From the NCBI GenBank assembly GCA_041670165.1, contig JBAXZR010000007.1:1-60314 (forward strand): a stretch of DNA of 60,314 bases, written 5' to 3'. This document shows, one piece after another, positions 1 to 9,400 of the stretch. Within the stretch, counting starts at the first letter, position 1; each line of letters begins with the position of its first letter. The position numbers and the translations under genes are program-made. Source of the DNA: JBAXZR01 sp041670165 (GTDB lineage: Bacteria > Bacillota > Clostridia > Christensenellales > UBA1242). Under the pieces are notes generated by a model that searched no databases, was not told where the DNA came from, and saw nothing but the letters and a program-made list of their open reading frames with translations.

Positions 1-1470
1 AGTTTTGCTTCATCAATTGGAATTATTGGCATTGGGCTTGTTATGGCATTGTCTAATGGACTTAACGCACAAATAAACAAATTTGAAAAAAACATTTTAA
101 CTGAAATTCCAATAGAAATTTCAAAAAGCGTTTTCAATTTTGATCTTAGTTCAAGTCCGCTCACTGATGACACAAATGTTGAAGATTTTCCAGATTCAAC
201 TCAAATTATTCCTGAAAAAACAGTTCAAAGTAGCTATGTTAAAACAAACAATTTAACTGATGAATTTTGGGAATATTTAAGAAACCTTGATTCAAGCCTT
301 TATGAAAGCATGCAATTTGAATGTGGACAAACTATGAATTTTGTTGCTTCAACGAGCATTGGTTACAAACATTTCACAAAGGTTAAGCAACTCAATTTAA
401 CAGAAAATCAAATTAATGATAGATATGACATTTTGACTGGAAATTTTCCAACTAGTTCAAGCCAACTTTTGCTCATTATTTCAAAAGTGAATTCATTAAG
501 CAACACTCTCATAACTGCTCTTGGACTTGGAGAAAATGAAAGCATTGGTTTTGAAAGCATAATTGACACAGATATAAAAATGATTTCAAACAATTTGCTA
601 TATTCAAAGGTTGAAGGGTTATATTATCCAAGAACTGATTACGAAAATTTGTTTTCTTCTGCTTCCACCGCTCTTACAATTTCTGGAATTGCAAGAATAA
701 AAGAAGGAACTGACACAGAGCTTATGAGTTCAGGACTATACTATTTTCCAGAGCTATCAAATCAATTTTTAACTGAATCAACAGAAAGTTTAATTGTTCT
801 TGAACAGCTTGGCAGTGAAACACCCGTGCTTGCTGGTTCACAACCATTTTCTCTTTTAAACACAAAGTCAGATTTGCTAAGAAAACTTGGGGCATATACC
901 ACTCCGTCAAAGGTTGTTATGTATCCAAAAGGCTATGAAGAAAAAGATGAAATCCTTTCATACATTGAAGATTACAATCTTCATGAAACTGAAGAAAACA
1001 AAATTACAGTACAAGATCTTTCAAAATCGCTTTCTAGCACAATCCGTTCTTTCACAAGCATAATATCGATTGCCCTTTCAATTTTTGCTTCAATATCACT
1101 TGTTGTTTCTTCAATTATGATTGGAATTGTTACATACATCTCCGTTATTGAAAGAACAAAAGAAATTGGTGTTTTAAGATCACTTGGTGCAACAAAAAAT
1201 GATGTTTCAAGAGTTTTTAATGCTGAAACAATGATACTAGGATTTTTTGCAGGTTTGATTGGCGACATTCTTGTGTTTGCCTTGAGCTTACCCGCAAACA
1301 AAATTCTTAACAATCTTGTTCCATCAACTTTTGGAAACATTGTTCAACCTGCTTTGTCAACAAGCGGATTGCTTATTGTTTTAAGTGTTTTGTTAACCCT
1401 GATTTCTGGTCTTATTCCTTCGAGAATTGCAAGCAAAAAAGATCCTGTTGTTGCCCTTAGAACTGAATAG
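1..1470 (+). CDS. ABC transporter permease (FtsX/MacB type), 5' end cut by the window
   Basis: The reading frame is open from base 1, so the N-terminus lies outside the window and the ATG at 43 is internal. The visible 489 residues begin inside a membrane helix with the S-I-G-I-I-G-I-G pattern, followed by a large extracytoplasmic region of about 320 residues. Three C-terminal membrane helices complete the FtsX core. The cytoplasmic loop after the first of these carries E-R-T-K-E-I-G-V-L-R-S-L-G-A, the hallmark of FtsX/MacB permeases, and the end reads P-S-R-I-A-S-K-K-D-P-V-V-A-L-R. In Bacillota, proteins with this start of the permease part are often fused to an N-terminal ATPase, which would lie upstream. 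The family exports peptides or lipids or acts as a mechanotransmitter; the substrate cannot be told here. Confidence 0.88.
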   Translation, partial: SFASSIGIIGIGLVMALSNGLNAQINKFEKNILTEIPIEISKSVFNFDLSSSPLTDDTNVEDFPDSTQIIPEKTVQSSYVKTNNLTDEFWEYLRNLDSSLYESMQFECGQTMNFVASTSIGYKHFTKVKQLNLTENQINDRYDILTGNFPTSSSQLLLIISKVNSLSNTLITALGLGENESIGFESIIDTDIKMISNNLLYSKVEGLYYPRTDYENLFSSASTALTISGIARIKEGTDTELMSSGLYYFPELSNQFLTESTESLIVLEQLGSETPVLAGSQPFSLLNTKSDLLRKLGAYTTPSKVVMYPKGYEEKDEILSYIEDYNLHETEENKITVQDLSKSLSSTIRSFTSIISIALSIFASISLVVSSIMIGIVTYISVIERTKEIGVLRSLGATKNDVSRVFNAETMILGFFAGLIGDILVFALSLPANKILNNLVPSTFGNIVQPALSTSGLLIVLSVLLTLISGLIPSRIASKKDPVVALRTE

Positions 1471-1541
1471 AAAAATCAAAAAATCAAATCCAATTTAATT
1501 TTCACAAAAAAATATTTAAACTTTTTGGTGAAAACATAAAA

Positions 1542-1554
1542 GGAGCAACGCTCC
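1542..1554. other. Small GC hairpin between the ABC permease and radC
   Basis: A perfect 5-bp stem (GGAGC/GCTCC) with a 3-base loop ends just before the -35 box of the radC promoter. No T-run follows on the plus strand. On the minus strand it is followed by TTTT, so it may be a weak terminator or a chance hairpin. Confidence 0.3.
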
Positions 1555-1555
1555 C

Positions 1556-1584
1556 TTGACAAAAAAATGACAAATAGATAATAT
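1556..1584 (+). promoter_or_regulatory. Sigma-A type promoter for radC-tdk
   Basis: A perfect -35 box TTGACA at 1556-1561 and a -10 box TAATAT at 1579-1584 are separated by 17 bases. The start codon of the radC-like gene follows at 1648. Confidence 0.7.
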
Positions 1585-1647
1585 TTAATTTATAAGTTGC
1601 AAGAAAAATATTTTGTTGATTTATGATGGGCATGTTGGAGGAATTTT

Positions 1648-2430
1648 ATGGCAGAAGAAAAACGAAAATCACAAAGCAAAATTCATGAAGGTCACAGGGC
1701 AAGACTTCTTGAAAGTATTGTTAGTAGCGGACTTGAAAATTTGAGTGAAGTTCAGCAACTTGAATACATGTTAAGTTTGGCTTTGCCAAGAAAAGATACA
1801 AATCCAATTGCTCATGCCTTGCTTGATAGTTTTGGAACAATCGCAAATGTTTTAGATGCTAATCCAAATGTTGTTGCAAAAACAAAGAATGTTGGAATCA
1901 GAACTGCAAACATACTTAGCTCTCTTAATGCAATTCATAAATGTTATCAAAAGAGTAGATTAACAAAAAAGACAAGAATAACAAGCAATGAAACTTTGAA
2001 TAACTTTTGCAAAGATTTTTTAACAACCAAAGCAAAAGAAGAATTGTTTCTTTTTTGCTTGGATTCTAAGCAACAATTGGTAAACATTGAATGCATTCAA
2101 AAAGGGACAACAAACACTGTCAAATTTGATTTAAAGGATATAAATGAAGCAATTGTTCGAAGCAATGCTTGCAGTGTTTTTCTTGCACATTCTCACCCAA
2201 GCATGGTGGCTTCACCATCTAATGCTGATTTGCAAAGCACAAAAAAAGTCATGGAGTTTTTGTCAATGCTCGGAATTCCACTAATTGATCATGTAATTGT
2301 TGCTGGCGAAAATGTGTTCAGCTTTTTCCAAAACCAACTTTTGCAAAAAATTAAGAATGATATATTTGAAAGAAGTTCTCTTTTGGCAGTTAGTGCACCA
2401 AAAGAAAGTGAAATTGTTTGGAACAACTAA
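1648..2430 (+). CDS. radC: RadC/JAB-domain protein
   Basis: This 260-residue protein has the RadC layout: an N-terminal helical region with a helix-hairpin-helix-like stretch (V-G-I-R-T-A-N-I-L), then an MPN+/JAMM metalloprotease-type domain. The metal-binding motif H-x-H-x10-D is present as H181, H183 and D194, in the context A-H-S-H-P-S. The usual RadC text is H-N-H-P-S-G, so the residue between the two histidines and the one after the serine differ. The start has GGAGG six bases upstream. RadC proteins are widespread and often sit near mobile or stress genes, but their biochemical role is unsettled. The next gene (tdk) starts 22 bases downstream with its own Shine-Dalgarno site, so the two are probably cotranscribed. 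Confidence 0.85.
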   Translation: MAEEKRKSQSKIHEGHRARLLESIVSSGLENLSEVQQLEYMLSLALPRKDTNPIAHALLDSFGTIANVLDANPNVVAKTKNVGIRTANILSSLNAIHKCYQKSRLTKKTRITSNETLNNFCKDFLTTKAKEELFLFCLDSKQQLVNIECIQKGTTNTVKFDLKDINEAIVRSNACSVFLAHSHPSMVASPSNADLQSTKKVMEFLSMLGIPLIDHVIVAGENVFSFFQNQLLQKIKNDIFERSSLLAVSAPKESEIVWNN

Positions 2431-2452
2431 ATTCAAAGGAGAAATTTTTATT

Positions 2453-3034
2453 ATGAGTAAACTATATTTTAAATACGGCACAATGGGATCAAGCAAAAGT
2501 GCCCAAGCTCTTATGTGCAAATTTAATTATGAACAGAAAGGTCTGAGAGTTCTTTTAATGAAGCCTGCCACCGACACAAGAGATAATGAAGATGGCGAAT
2601 CATATGTGAAAACCCGTATTGGACTGAAAGCCAAATGCTCAACATTTTCTAAATTAGATAGCTTCTTAGATATAATAGAAAAAACAGAAAAACAGAAAAG
2701 AATTGATTGTGTCATAATTGATGAAGCACAGTTCTGCACAAAAAAACAAATTGATGAACTTAAAGAAATTAGTGGAAGAATACCAGTCCTTTGTTATGGA
2801 CTTAAAACTGACTTCAGAACTGAATTTTTTGAAGGTAGCAAACGACTTATGGAAATTGCTGATAGTTTGATGGAAATTAAACAAGTGTGTAGTTGTGGAA
2901 GAAAAGCTGAAGTTAATGCAAGACTCGTCAATGGAAAGGTTGTAACAGAAGGAGAAACAATTTTTATTGGCGGAGATGAAAGTTACGAAAGCATGTGTTA
3001 TTGGTGCTATAAAAAAAGAATAGAAAACCAATAA
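2453..3034 (+). CDS. tdk: Thymidine kinase (type II)
   Basis: The enzyme phosphorylates thymidine to dTMP in pyrimidine salvage. The 193-residue protein has the P-loop G-T-M-G-S-S-K-S at residues 9-16, the Walker B-like stretch V-I-I-D-E-A-Q-F and a C-terminal zinc-binding lasso with C-x-C and C-x2-C pairs (C-S-C-G-R and M-C-Y-W-C), all typical of the TK1-like family and of usual length. The start ATG at 2453 is chosen because AAAGGAG precedes it; a longer open frame extends upstream into radC but has no support. A terminator hairpin follows at 3065. Confidence 0.95.
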   Translation: MSKLYFKYGTMGSSKSAQALMCKFNYEQKGLRVLLMKPATDTRDNEDGESYVKTRIGLKAKCSTFSKLDSFLDIIEKTEKQKRIDCVIIDEAQFCTKKQIDELKEISGRIPVLCYGLKTDFRTEFFEGSKRLMEIADSLMEIKQVCSCGRKAEVNARLVNGKVVTEGETIFIGGDESYESMCYWCYKKRIENQ

Positions 3035-3064
3035 AACAAACATTTAATTCAATTTAAACCAAAT

Positions 3065-3087
3065 GAATTAGCTCGTGCTAATTTTTG
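3065..3087 (+). terminator. Rho-independent terminator after tdk
   Basis: The 7-bp stem AATTAGC/GCTAATT with a TCGT loop is followed by a short T-run. It lies about 30 bases after the tdk stop. Confidence 0.7.
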
Positions 3088-3239
3088 AATAAACACTTTT
3101 AAAAATGAGTTAATCGACAAAAGAAAAAAAATTCAAATTAATGATTTTTTCATAAAACTAAAGTTTTTTGATTTACATAGTAACTTTGTTTAAATATATA
3201 AAAAATTAAGCACTAAAAAGAGCAAATTATGTAAATAAT

Positions 3240-3268
3240 TTGTTTTTTTTGTTTTATTAATATATAAT
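3240..3268 (+). promoter_or_regulatory. Promoter of the first LRR surface gene
   Basis: The -35 box TTGTTT at 3240-3245 and the -10 box TATAAT at 3263-3268 are separated by 17 bases. Transcription would start near 3275, just upstream of a perfect palindrome. Confidence 0.6.
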
Positions 3269-3285
3269 ATTAATAGGGAATTCAC

Positions 3286-3304
3286 TTCTAGTTTAAAACT
3301 AGAA
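3286..3304 (+). promoter_or_regulatory. Perfect palindrome in the 5' leader (operator or mRNA hairpin)
   Basis: Two perfect 9-base arms (TTCTAGTTT and AAACTAGAA) flank one central base. The site lies about 10 bases after the expected transcription start and just before the Shine-Dalgarno AGGGAG at 3312-3317. It could bind a dimeric repressor or form a stem in the mRNA that affects translation. Confidence 0.45.
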
Positions 3305-3324
3305 TATTCTTAGGGAGTCAAAAT

Positions 3325-6300
3325 ATAAAGAATAATCACAAACATTTTTCAAAAATATGTTTAATTGCTTTTTTGCAGTTATGTTTTTTGTTAGGCTCAT
3401 TATTTTTTTACTTAAACACAATAACAATAGACAAAGTTTATGCCTATGGCACACCCGGTTTATCATTCACTTTGATTGATGGAAACACTGCTTATTCAGT
3501 TTCAAAAGGAACAGCAACTTCAACCAGCATTGTTATTCCAAGCACAAATTTAAACAAGCCTGTTAGAGCAATTGCAAACAATGGTTTTTCAAATTCAACA
3601 ATAACAAGCATTTCAATTCCTTCAAGCATATTAACAATTGGCACAAGTGCTTTTTCAAATTGCTCATATCTATCCAATATAAACTTTCCTAATTCAGTTA
3701 CTGCAATTAGTGATTCAACTTTTTCTAATTGCGACAGTCTTACTAGTTTCACAATTTCAAGTTTCATTCAATCAATTGGTTCAAAAGCATTTGAAGGTTG
3801 CGATAGGCTTAATAATGTAATAATTCCCGATAATGTTTTAACCATCGGAGCAAATTGCTTTTACTCATGCGATGGATTAATAAATATAACCTTAGGAGCA
3901 GGGCTCACTAGTTTACCAAATAATTGTTTTGAGTATTCAAATATTTCAACAATTACTATTCCTAGCAACATAACCAGTATTGGAGAAAATTGTTTTCACA
4001 ACACTGACTTCAGTTCATTTATCATTCCAAACACTGTCTTATCTCTTGGAGCATCTGCTTTTTATGATTGCCCTTACTTAAGAAATGTAACACTAAGTTC
4101 AAATCTTGCAACAATTGAAGCAAGTACTTTTAGCTACTGCCATAATCTTCAAAGCATAATCATTCCAGACAGTGTAACAACAATTAAATCAAGAGCATTT
4201 TTTTATTGCAACAGTATGACTTCGGCAACAATTGGTTCTGGAGTTCAAACAATTGAAGAAAATGCGTTTAGTAGGTGCACACAATTAACTTCAATAATTT
4301 TGCCAAACAGCCTAACAACTCTTGGTGAAAATGCATTCTATGAATGTTCAAAATTAGCAAGTGTAACACTTTCAACAAGTTTAACAGGCATAAATAATTA
4401 CACTTTTTATAGAACAGTGATTACTTCAATTTCAATTCCTGCTAGTGTTGAAACAATCTCCACTCATGCATTTAGCTATATGGCAAATTTAACAACAATA
4501 AATGTTGATGAAAGCAACACACATTATAAATCTATTGATGGTGTTTTGTACTCTTTTGATGAATTAACCCTTGTCCGCTTTCCTGAAGGAAAAACTTCTG
4601 TTAATATTCCATCAACTGTAACAGAACTATTAAATTTTTCATTTTTCCAAGCGAAATTGTTGCCATCAATTACAATTCCCGACAATGTTATCACTCTTGG
4701 AGAAAATTGTTTTCAAGATTGTGTAATCTTGGAAACTGCAACAATTGGCTCTGGAATTTCAGTTTTGCCAAATAGTTTGTTTTATGGCTGTTTTAAGCTA
4801 AATAATTTTATTGTTCCCAGCACAATAATCGATATTGATGATAATGTATTCAATCGTTGTACAAGTTTGTCAAGTATAATAATTCCAGATAGTGTACTAA
4901 CACTTGGAAGCTTCGCTTTTACCTATTGCACTTCTTTGCTCACAGTTGTGCTTGGCATTGGCATTCAAAACATTCCCAATTCAGGCTTTTCATTCTGCTC
5001 AAGCCTTACTAACATAACTTTAACAGAACAATTAACTTCAATTAGTGAATATGCTTTTGAAAGTTGCACTTCACTTGAAGCAATCGCACTTCCAACAAGT
5101 TTAACAACCATTGGTTCATTAAGTTTCAGCACATGTACAGGTTTAACAACCTTATCAATCCCCAAAAATGTTAATAGTTTAAATCTATCAGCCTTTAGGT
5201 ATTGCTCAAATTTGACTGAAATTAATATTGATGATGAAAATGCCACATATAAATCAATTAATGGTGTTGTTCATTCTAAAAATGGACAAACATTGCTTCT
5301 TTGCCCTGAAGGAAAAACAAGTGTTGATATTTTTGAAAGTGTAACAATAATTCAAGAATTCGCGTTCTATAGATGTAAAATTACTACAATATCAATTTTT
5401 AATGAAATAACAACTATTGGTCAATATGCTTTTCGATATTGTTCAAGTTTAACAACGGCAATTATTGGAACAGGTGTCATTTCCTTAACACCATATTTAT
5501 TTTCCGATTGTACAAGCCTTACTTCAGTTACAATTTCATCAAGCGTTTTATCAATTGGTTCATATTGCTTTAGTGGTTGCACTTCATTACCTAGTATCGT
5601 TTTACCAGAAAATGCAACTAGTATAGGTAGCTATGCTTTTGCTAATTGTTCAAATCTTATAGAAATTACTTTACCAAATAAAATTAAATATTTAAATGAA
5701 TACACATTTAATGGCTGTTCAAAGCTTCTAAGCATTGTTGTTCCTGAAGGCGTCACACATATATATAGATATTGTTTTTCATATTGCACATTGTTAAAAA
5801 ATGTTGCCTTACCTTTGTCTTTACAATACTTAGGCGAATATACATTTTATCGTGACACTAGTCTAGAACGAATTCTTATTCCAAAAAATGTAACTACTAT
5901 AAGTAATTATTGTTTTTATTACTGTTCTGCTTTAAAAGAAGTTTTTGTAAAAAGAACAAATCCACCAAACTTGGGATATATTGTTTTTGATTCAACCCAC
6001 AGCACTCTACTAATTTATGTGTCTGCATTGACTGTTGATGATTACAAAATTGCTACTCGTTGGATAGATTATGCTTCAAAAATTACAACTCGTGAGTCCA
6101 TAATTGCATATGAAAGTAATGGCGGAACAATTATTCCATCAGTTTCTCAAGACTATGGTGATGAAATTGCTCCACCAACAGAGCCAACAAGAGCTGGCTG
6201 TCATTTTGCTGAATGGAATTCTGATGAAGAACTTACAGAGCCATATGAATTCACCACAATGCCTGATTATGGATTCACATTGTATGCAAGGTGGCTTGTT

Positions 6301-7269
6301 GATGTAACATTTGATATTGAATCAGTTCAAAATGTCGTTACACTTCAAGTTGGCAAAGAATTTGATTACATAAATAATCTTCCTGCTTTAAAAAGAGGAT
6401 ATTCATTTATGGGTTGGAAATATGGGCAAGATTTCGTAACGAGTGAAACTGTTTACAATTATTCTGCTGGAATAACAATAAATGCCATTTTTGAAATTAA
6501 TCAATACACAATAAATTTCAATTCAAATGGTGGCAGTTTAATTTCACCAATAACTGAAAATTTTGACACAGTAATTTCTGAGCCTACACAACCAATTAGA
6601 GCTGGTTATGAATTTAATGGTTGGTTCAGAGAAAACAATTTTGTTACAGAATACGAGTTTTCAACCGTATCTGATGAAAATATCACTTTGTTTGCAAAAT
6701 GGACAGCAAATGAATACACAATTAGCTTTGATGTTAACACAGGTAATCCTGTTAATATCACTTCAAAAACTGTTGTGTTTGATGATTTAACTGGAGAGCT
6801 TCCAAACCCAACAAAAACGGGCTACACATTCTCAAAATGGAACACTTTAGCCGATGGAAGTGGAAATGACTACCAAGATACCACCGTTTACAGAGTTGAT
6901 AGCGACATAACAATTTATGCAATTTGGACAGCAAATAATTATAAAATACATTTCAACAGCAATGGTGGCATTTTGGTTAACGACCAAACAGTTACTTATG
7001 ATTCAGCGATTGGAAAACTGCCAATTCCTATAAGAATATTTTATCGTTTTGTTGGTTGGCAATCAAGTGGAACATATTTAACAGAAGACATGCTATACAC
7101 AAGAACTGGCGACATATATGCAGTTGCTGTATGGGAAAAAATTGTTATTGACCCAAAACTTATTCTATATATTATTGGTGGAATGCTTGCTTTATTGATT
7201 TTTATTGTGATACCAGTTTCAATTAAAAGAAACAACATAAGAAAACTTATGGCTAAAAGAAAAATTTAA
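3325..7269 (+). CDS. BspA-like LRR surface protein, type A (AUA start)
   Basis: About 1314 residues. The order is: signal peptide (basic N-region, hydrophobic core, end near Y-A-Y-G); a long array of roughly 23-residue LRR_5 repeats of the form L-T-S-I-x-I-P-x-S-V-x-x-I-G-x-x-A-F-x-x-C, broken by the usual D-G-V-L-Y islands; several InlB/Listeria-Bacteroides-type repeats (F-N-S-N-G-G, Y-x-F-x-G-W, L-F-A-K-W); one membrane helix near the C-terminus; a short basic tail K-R-N-N-I-R-K-L-M. It should face outward, anchored by the helix. No ATG, GTG or TTG allows a full signal peptide. The first in-frame TTG (3373) removes the basic N-region. The ATA at 3325, 7 bases after GGGAG, gives M-K-N-N-H-K-H-F-S-K, so I take AUA as the start. 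BspA-like proteins often bind host or microbial partners; the target is unknown. Confidence 0.85.
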   Translation: MKNNHKHFSKICLIAFLQLCFLLGSLFFYLNTITIDKVYAYGTPGLSFTLIDGNTAYSVSKGTATSTSIVIPSTNLNKPVRAIANNGFSNSTITSISIPSSILTIGTSAFSNCSYLSNINFPNSVTAISDSTFSNCDSLTSFTISSFIQSIGSKAFEGCDRLNNVIIPDNVLTIGANCFYSCDGLINITLGAGLTSLPNNCFEYSNISTITIPSNITSIGENCFHNTDFSSFIIPNTVLSLGASAFYDCPYLRNVTLSSNLATIEASTFSYCHNLQSIIIPDSVTTIKSRAFFYCNSMTSATIGSGVQTIEENAFSRCTQLTSIILPNSLTTLGENAFYECSKLASVTLSTSLTGINNYTFYRTVITSISIPASVETISTHAFSYMANLTTINVDESNTHYKSIDGVLYSFDELTLVRFPEGKTSVNIPSTVTELLNFSFFQAKLLPSITIPDNVITLGENCFQDCVILETATIGSGISVLPNSLFYGCFKLNNFIVPSTIIDIDDNVFNRCTSLSSIIIPDSVLTLGSFAFTYCTSLLTVVLGIGIQNIPNSGFSFCSSLTNITLTEQLTSISEYAFESCTSLEAIALPTSLTTIGSLSFSTCTGLTTLSIPKNVNSLNLSAFRYCSNLTEINIDDENATYKSINGVVHSKNGQTLLLCPEGKTSVDIFESVTIIQEFAFYRCKITTISIFNEITTIGQYAFRYCSSLTTAIIGTGVISLTPYLFSDCTSLTSVTISSSVLSIGSYCFSGCTSLPSIVLPENATSIGSYAFANCSNLIEITLPNKIKYLNEYTFNGCSKLLSIVVPEGVTHIYRYCFSYCTLLKNVALPLSLQYLGEYTFYRDTSLERILIPKNVTTISNYCFYYCSALKEVFVKRTNPPNLGYIVFDSTHSTLLIYVSALTVDDYKIATRWIDYASKITTRESIIAYESNGGTIIPSVSQDYGDEIAPPTEPTRAGCHFAEWNSDEELTEPYEFTTMPDYGFTLYARWLVDVTFDIESVQNVVTLQVGKEFDYINNLPALKRGYSFMGWKYGQDFVTSETVYNYSAGITINAIFEINQYTINFNSNGGSLISPITENFDTVISEPTQPIRAGYEFNGWFRENNFVTEYEFSTVSDENITLFAKWTANEYTISFDVNTGNPVNITSKTVVFDDLTGELPNPTKTGYTFSKWNTLADGSGNDYQDTTVYRVDSDITIYAIWTANNYKIHFNSNGGILVNDQTVTYDSAIGKLPIPIRIFYRFVGWQSSGTYLTEDMLYTRTGDIYAVAVWEKIVIDPKLILYIIGGMLALLIFIVIPVSIKRNNIRKLMAKRKI

Positions 7270-7510
7270 TTTTCGCAAAATGAGTTTATACCATATTTTA
7301 AAAAAATTAAAAAAATATAATAAATTAAAAAATTTTAAATTGATTTTTATATTGATTTTATTATTAAAGCCTTTAAAAACAAGCTTATCTAATTTAAAAA
7401 AATTTTTTCAATGAAAAATTATAATATAATTTCATAAAGTTTAATTGGTTTGCAAACTGTCAAAATTCCATTCAAAAAAAATCATTTTATCGTAATTATT
7501 TTAATTTCAT

Positions 7511-7538
7511 AAAAAAGCCGTAATTAAACGGCTTTTTT
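7511..7538 (-). terminator. Terminator of the NUDIX gene, overlapping its stop codon
   Basis: The stem GCCGT/ACGGC (7517-7521 with 7528-7532), extended by A/T pairs, is followed on the minus strand by six T. The TAA stop of the NUDIX gene lies in the loop. Confidence 0.85.
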
Positions 7539-7931
7539 GTTTTCTTCAATCAGTTTTTCAACAGCAGGCAAATCAGCAAGTGCCCAGTCAAGTTCTTTCA
7601 TATGCTCTGGTTTCAACCAAACAGAACCAGCATGAACATTCATAACAAAATCCTTACTTTTTGCTTTGCATGAATAAATTTTCATATTTATTTCAAAATC
7701 CGGATATGTGTGATCAACTTCCATGAAGAGATCTCCAATTTCAACATTCATTTCCATTTCTTCAAAGAGTTCTCTTTTCAAAGCTTCTTTTCCTGTTTCA
7801 CCTTCTTCAAGCTTTCCACCTGGAAATTCATACTTAAAAGAAACATAATCATATTTTCCTCTGCTTCTTTGCATACAAAGATGTTCATCTCCAAATTTGA
7901 TAATTCCAGCTGCCACAAAAATCTTTTTCAT
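7524..7931 (-). CDS. NUDIX hydrolase (MutT-like, probable 8-oxo-dGTP diphosphatase)
   Basis: The 135-residue protein carries a complete Nudix box G-x5-E-x7-R-E-x2-E-E at residues 39-58 (G39, E45, R53, E54, E57, E58), the site that binds Mg2+ and cleaves nucleoside diphosphates linked to another group. Length and the short N-terminal strand fit the MutT group that cleans oxidised dGTP from the nucleotide pool; the substrate cannot be proved from sequence. AAGGAG precedes the ATG. It stands alone with its own terminator, which contains its stop codon. Confidence 0.9.
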   Translation of the reverse strand: MKKIFVAAGIIKFGDEHLCMQRSRGKYDYVSFKYEFPGGKLEEGETGKEALKRELFEEMEMNVEIGDLFMEVDHTYPDFEINMKIYSCKAKSKDFVMNVHAGSVWLKPEHMKELDWALADLPAVEKLIEENKKAV

Positions 7932-8088
7932 TTTTTCTCCTTAATCTTAAGTATCATATTTAAATAAACAATGCAATTTTTTTAAATGATAAAAATTGTT
8001 TTCTTTCCTAGATATAAATTTGAAAGTTTTTCATTGTTTTTTAACAATAATATTATATCGCAACTTTTCAAAAATAGATATATAAATT

Positions 8089-8112
8089 TTGCATGGCAAT
8101 CATGCAATTTTT
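8089..8112. terminator. Possible terminator hairpin
   Basis: The 7-bp stem TTGCATG/CATGCAA has a GCAAT loop. It is followed by five T on the plus strand and by an AT-rich stretch on the minus strand, about 80 bases after the end of the minus-strand membrane gene, which it may serve. Confidence 0.4.
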
Positions 8113-8186
8113 GAATAGCACAAGAATAAAATTACTGCTTAATCAAAATTAATTGCTAAACAAAAAGCAATAATGTTTATAAGCAA

Positions 8187-8858
8187 TTAAATGATTTCAT
8201 TTTTACCATTTGAATTTCTATTTTTATTAGAATTTGTAAGTATTGCCATTGAAAAAACGCAAAAAGCAAGACTAATAAGTTTTCCAAGATATGAGCCAAC
8301 CAAAATTTCACCAAAATTATCAGAAACTCCGCCTGACAAGAGTGCCATTGTTCCATAGTACATAAATGAATTTACAACACTCGCAAAAATTATATTTATT
8401 GATATATTTGCTAATAGATTTAAGTTTTTGTTTTCAAGATTTTTGTATAGCTTTGTTATGATTAATATTGGAATAACCGTTGCGATTGCACTTACAAAAA
8501 ATGAAACTAGTCCCCAAACAACTCCTTCTTGAACTCCACCAGTGGCTAATGAAGCCAAAAACTGAATTATGGCAGTGAAACAAATTGAAGCAACTGAAGA
8601 ATACATAAGTGTTTTTGCACTTTTTTCATCATAGAAAACAAGCATAACAATTATGCAAAACAAAAATAATGTGTAAAGAATTGAGTCAAGCCCAAAAATG
8701 AAGTTTCCAACCTGAATTGGATAATTTCCAATATGATAAATATTGGAAGCAATAATTGAGCCTATAGCAACAGTAAATAGAATATCTTTTCCAAATTTGT
8801 TTAAAAACAAACAAATGACAGAAAATCCAATAACAGCCATCAAAATAAGATATATCAT
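8187..8858 (-). CDS. Multi-pass membrane protein, possibly a VUT/YhhQ-like transporter
   Basis: The 223-residue protein has about six hydrophobic segments and a short polar C-terminus (N-S-N-K-N-R-N). The S-N-I-Y-H stretch after the second helix and the overall length recall the VUT family (queuosine precursor or vitamin uptake), but the match is by eye and weak. CGGAG lies seven bases before the ATG. It has no close operon partner. Function should be treated as unknown. Confidence 0.55.
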   Translation of the reverse strand: MIYLILMAVIGFSVICLFLNKFGKDILFTVAIGSIIASNIYHIGNYPIQVGNFIFGLDSILYTLFLFCIIVMLVFYDEKSAKTLMYSSVASICFTAIIQFLASLATGGVQEGVVWGLVSFFVSAIATVIPILIITKLYKNLENKNLNLLANISINIIFASVVNSFMYYGTMALLSGGVSDNFGEILVGSYLGKLISLAFCVFSMAILTNSNKNRNSNGKNEII

Positions 8859-8965
8859 AGCATTTCTCCGAGGTTAAATTATAAACCAAGCCAAAACATT
8901 TTGCCACTGTTATTTTGTAAAATTAAATTTGCGTGAATTATTTAAAACTAAACGATTTTTACAAA

Positions 8966-8992
8966 CAAAAAAAGCTCTTAGATTATAAGAGC
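8966..8992 (-). terminator. Terminator of the DUF2188 gene
   Basis: A 7-bp stem (GCTCTTA/TAAGAGC) with a 5-base loop is followed on the minus strand by seven T. It lies ten bases after the DUF2188 stop. Confidence 0.85.
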
Positions 8993-9002
8993 TTCAGTAC
9001 CA

Positions 9003-9227
9003 TTATTGATTTCTGTCTTTAGGTGGATAAGGGTCATTGCCATAACTATTACCGCCCCTAATTTGTCCATCTCTTCCATGGATTTTTGTGTCTGTTCCTT
9101 TGTTTTTTGCTTCCCTTTTTGCAACTTCAATTGCTTTTTGTTGTGTTTCTTCAATTCTATGAGCCTTTTCAGCATACGCATTTTTAACTTGCCACCCTTC
9201 TCCTTTTGGTGTTACATGTATTGCCAT
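9003..9227 (-). CDS. DUF2188 family small protein
   Basis: The 74-residue basic protein begins M-A-I-H-V-T-P-K-G-E-G-W-Q-V and continues with a helix rich in K, E and A and the phrase I-H-G-R-D-G-Q-I-R, which is the DUF2188 pattern (small soluble proteins of unknown role, often near mobile or stress genes). I chose the ATG at 9227 because the Shine-Dalgarno AAGGAG sits at the right distance; the longer frame adds residues with no family match. A strong terminator follows. Confidence 0.8.
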   Translation of the reverse strand: MAIHVTPKGEGWQVKNAYAEKAHRIEETQQKAIEVAKREAKNKGTDTKIHGRDGQIRGGNSYGNDPYPPKDRNQ

Positions 9228-9345
9228 TTTCATTCTCCTTATTTGTTTAATTTTAACAAAACTTATTATTGCCATTTTAAATTAAAATATAAACATGTAA
9301 GCAAAAAAAATGACAAATTGTTTATTAAAAAACAACTTCAAAATA

Positions 9346-9376
9346 TTGTACTAAAAAATTTTGTATATGATATAAT
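9346..9376 (+). promoter_or_regulatory. Extended -10 promoter
   Basis: TGATATAAT at 9368-9376 is a perfect extended -10. A weak -35 (TTGTAC, 9346-9351) lies 19 bases upstream. It serves the gene starting at 9401. Confidence 0.65.
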
Positions 9377-9400
9377 TTTTCTTAAAGAAAGGTGGCGAAA

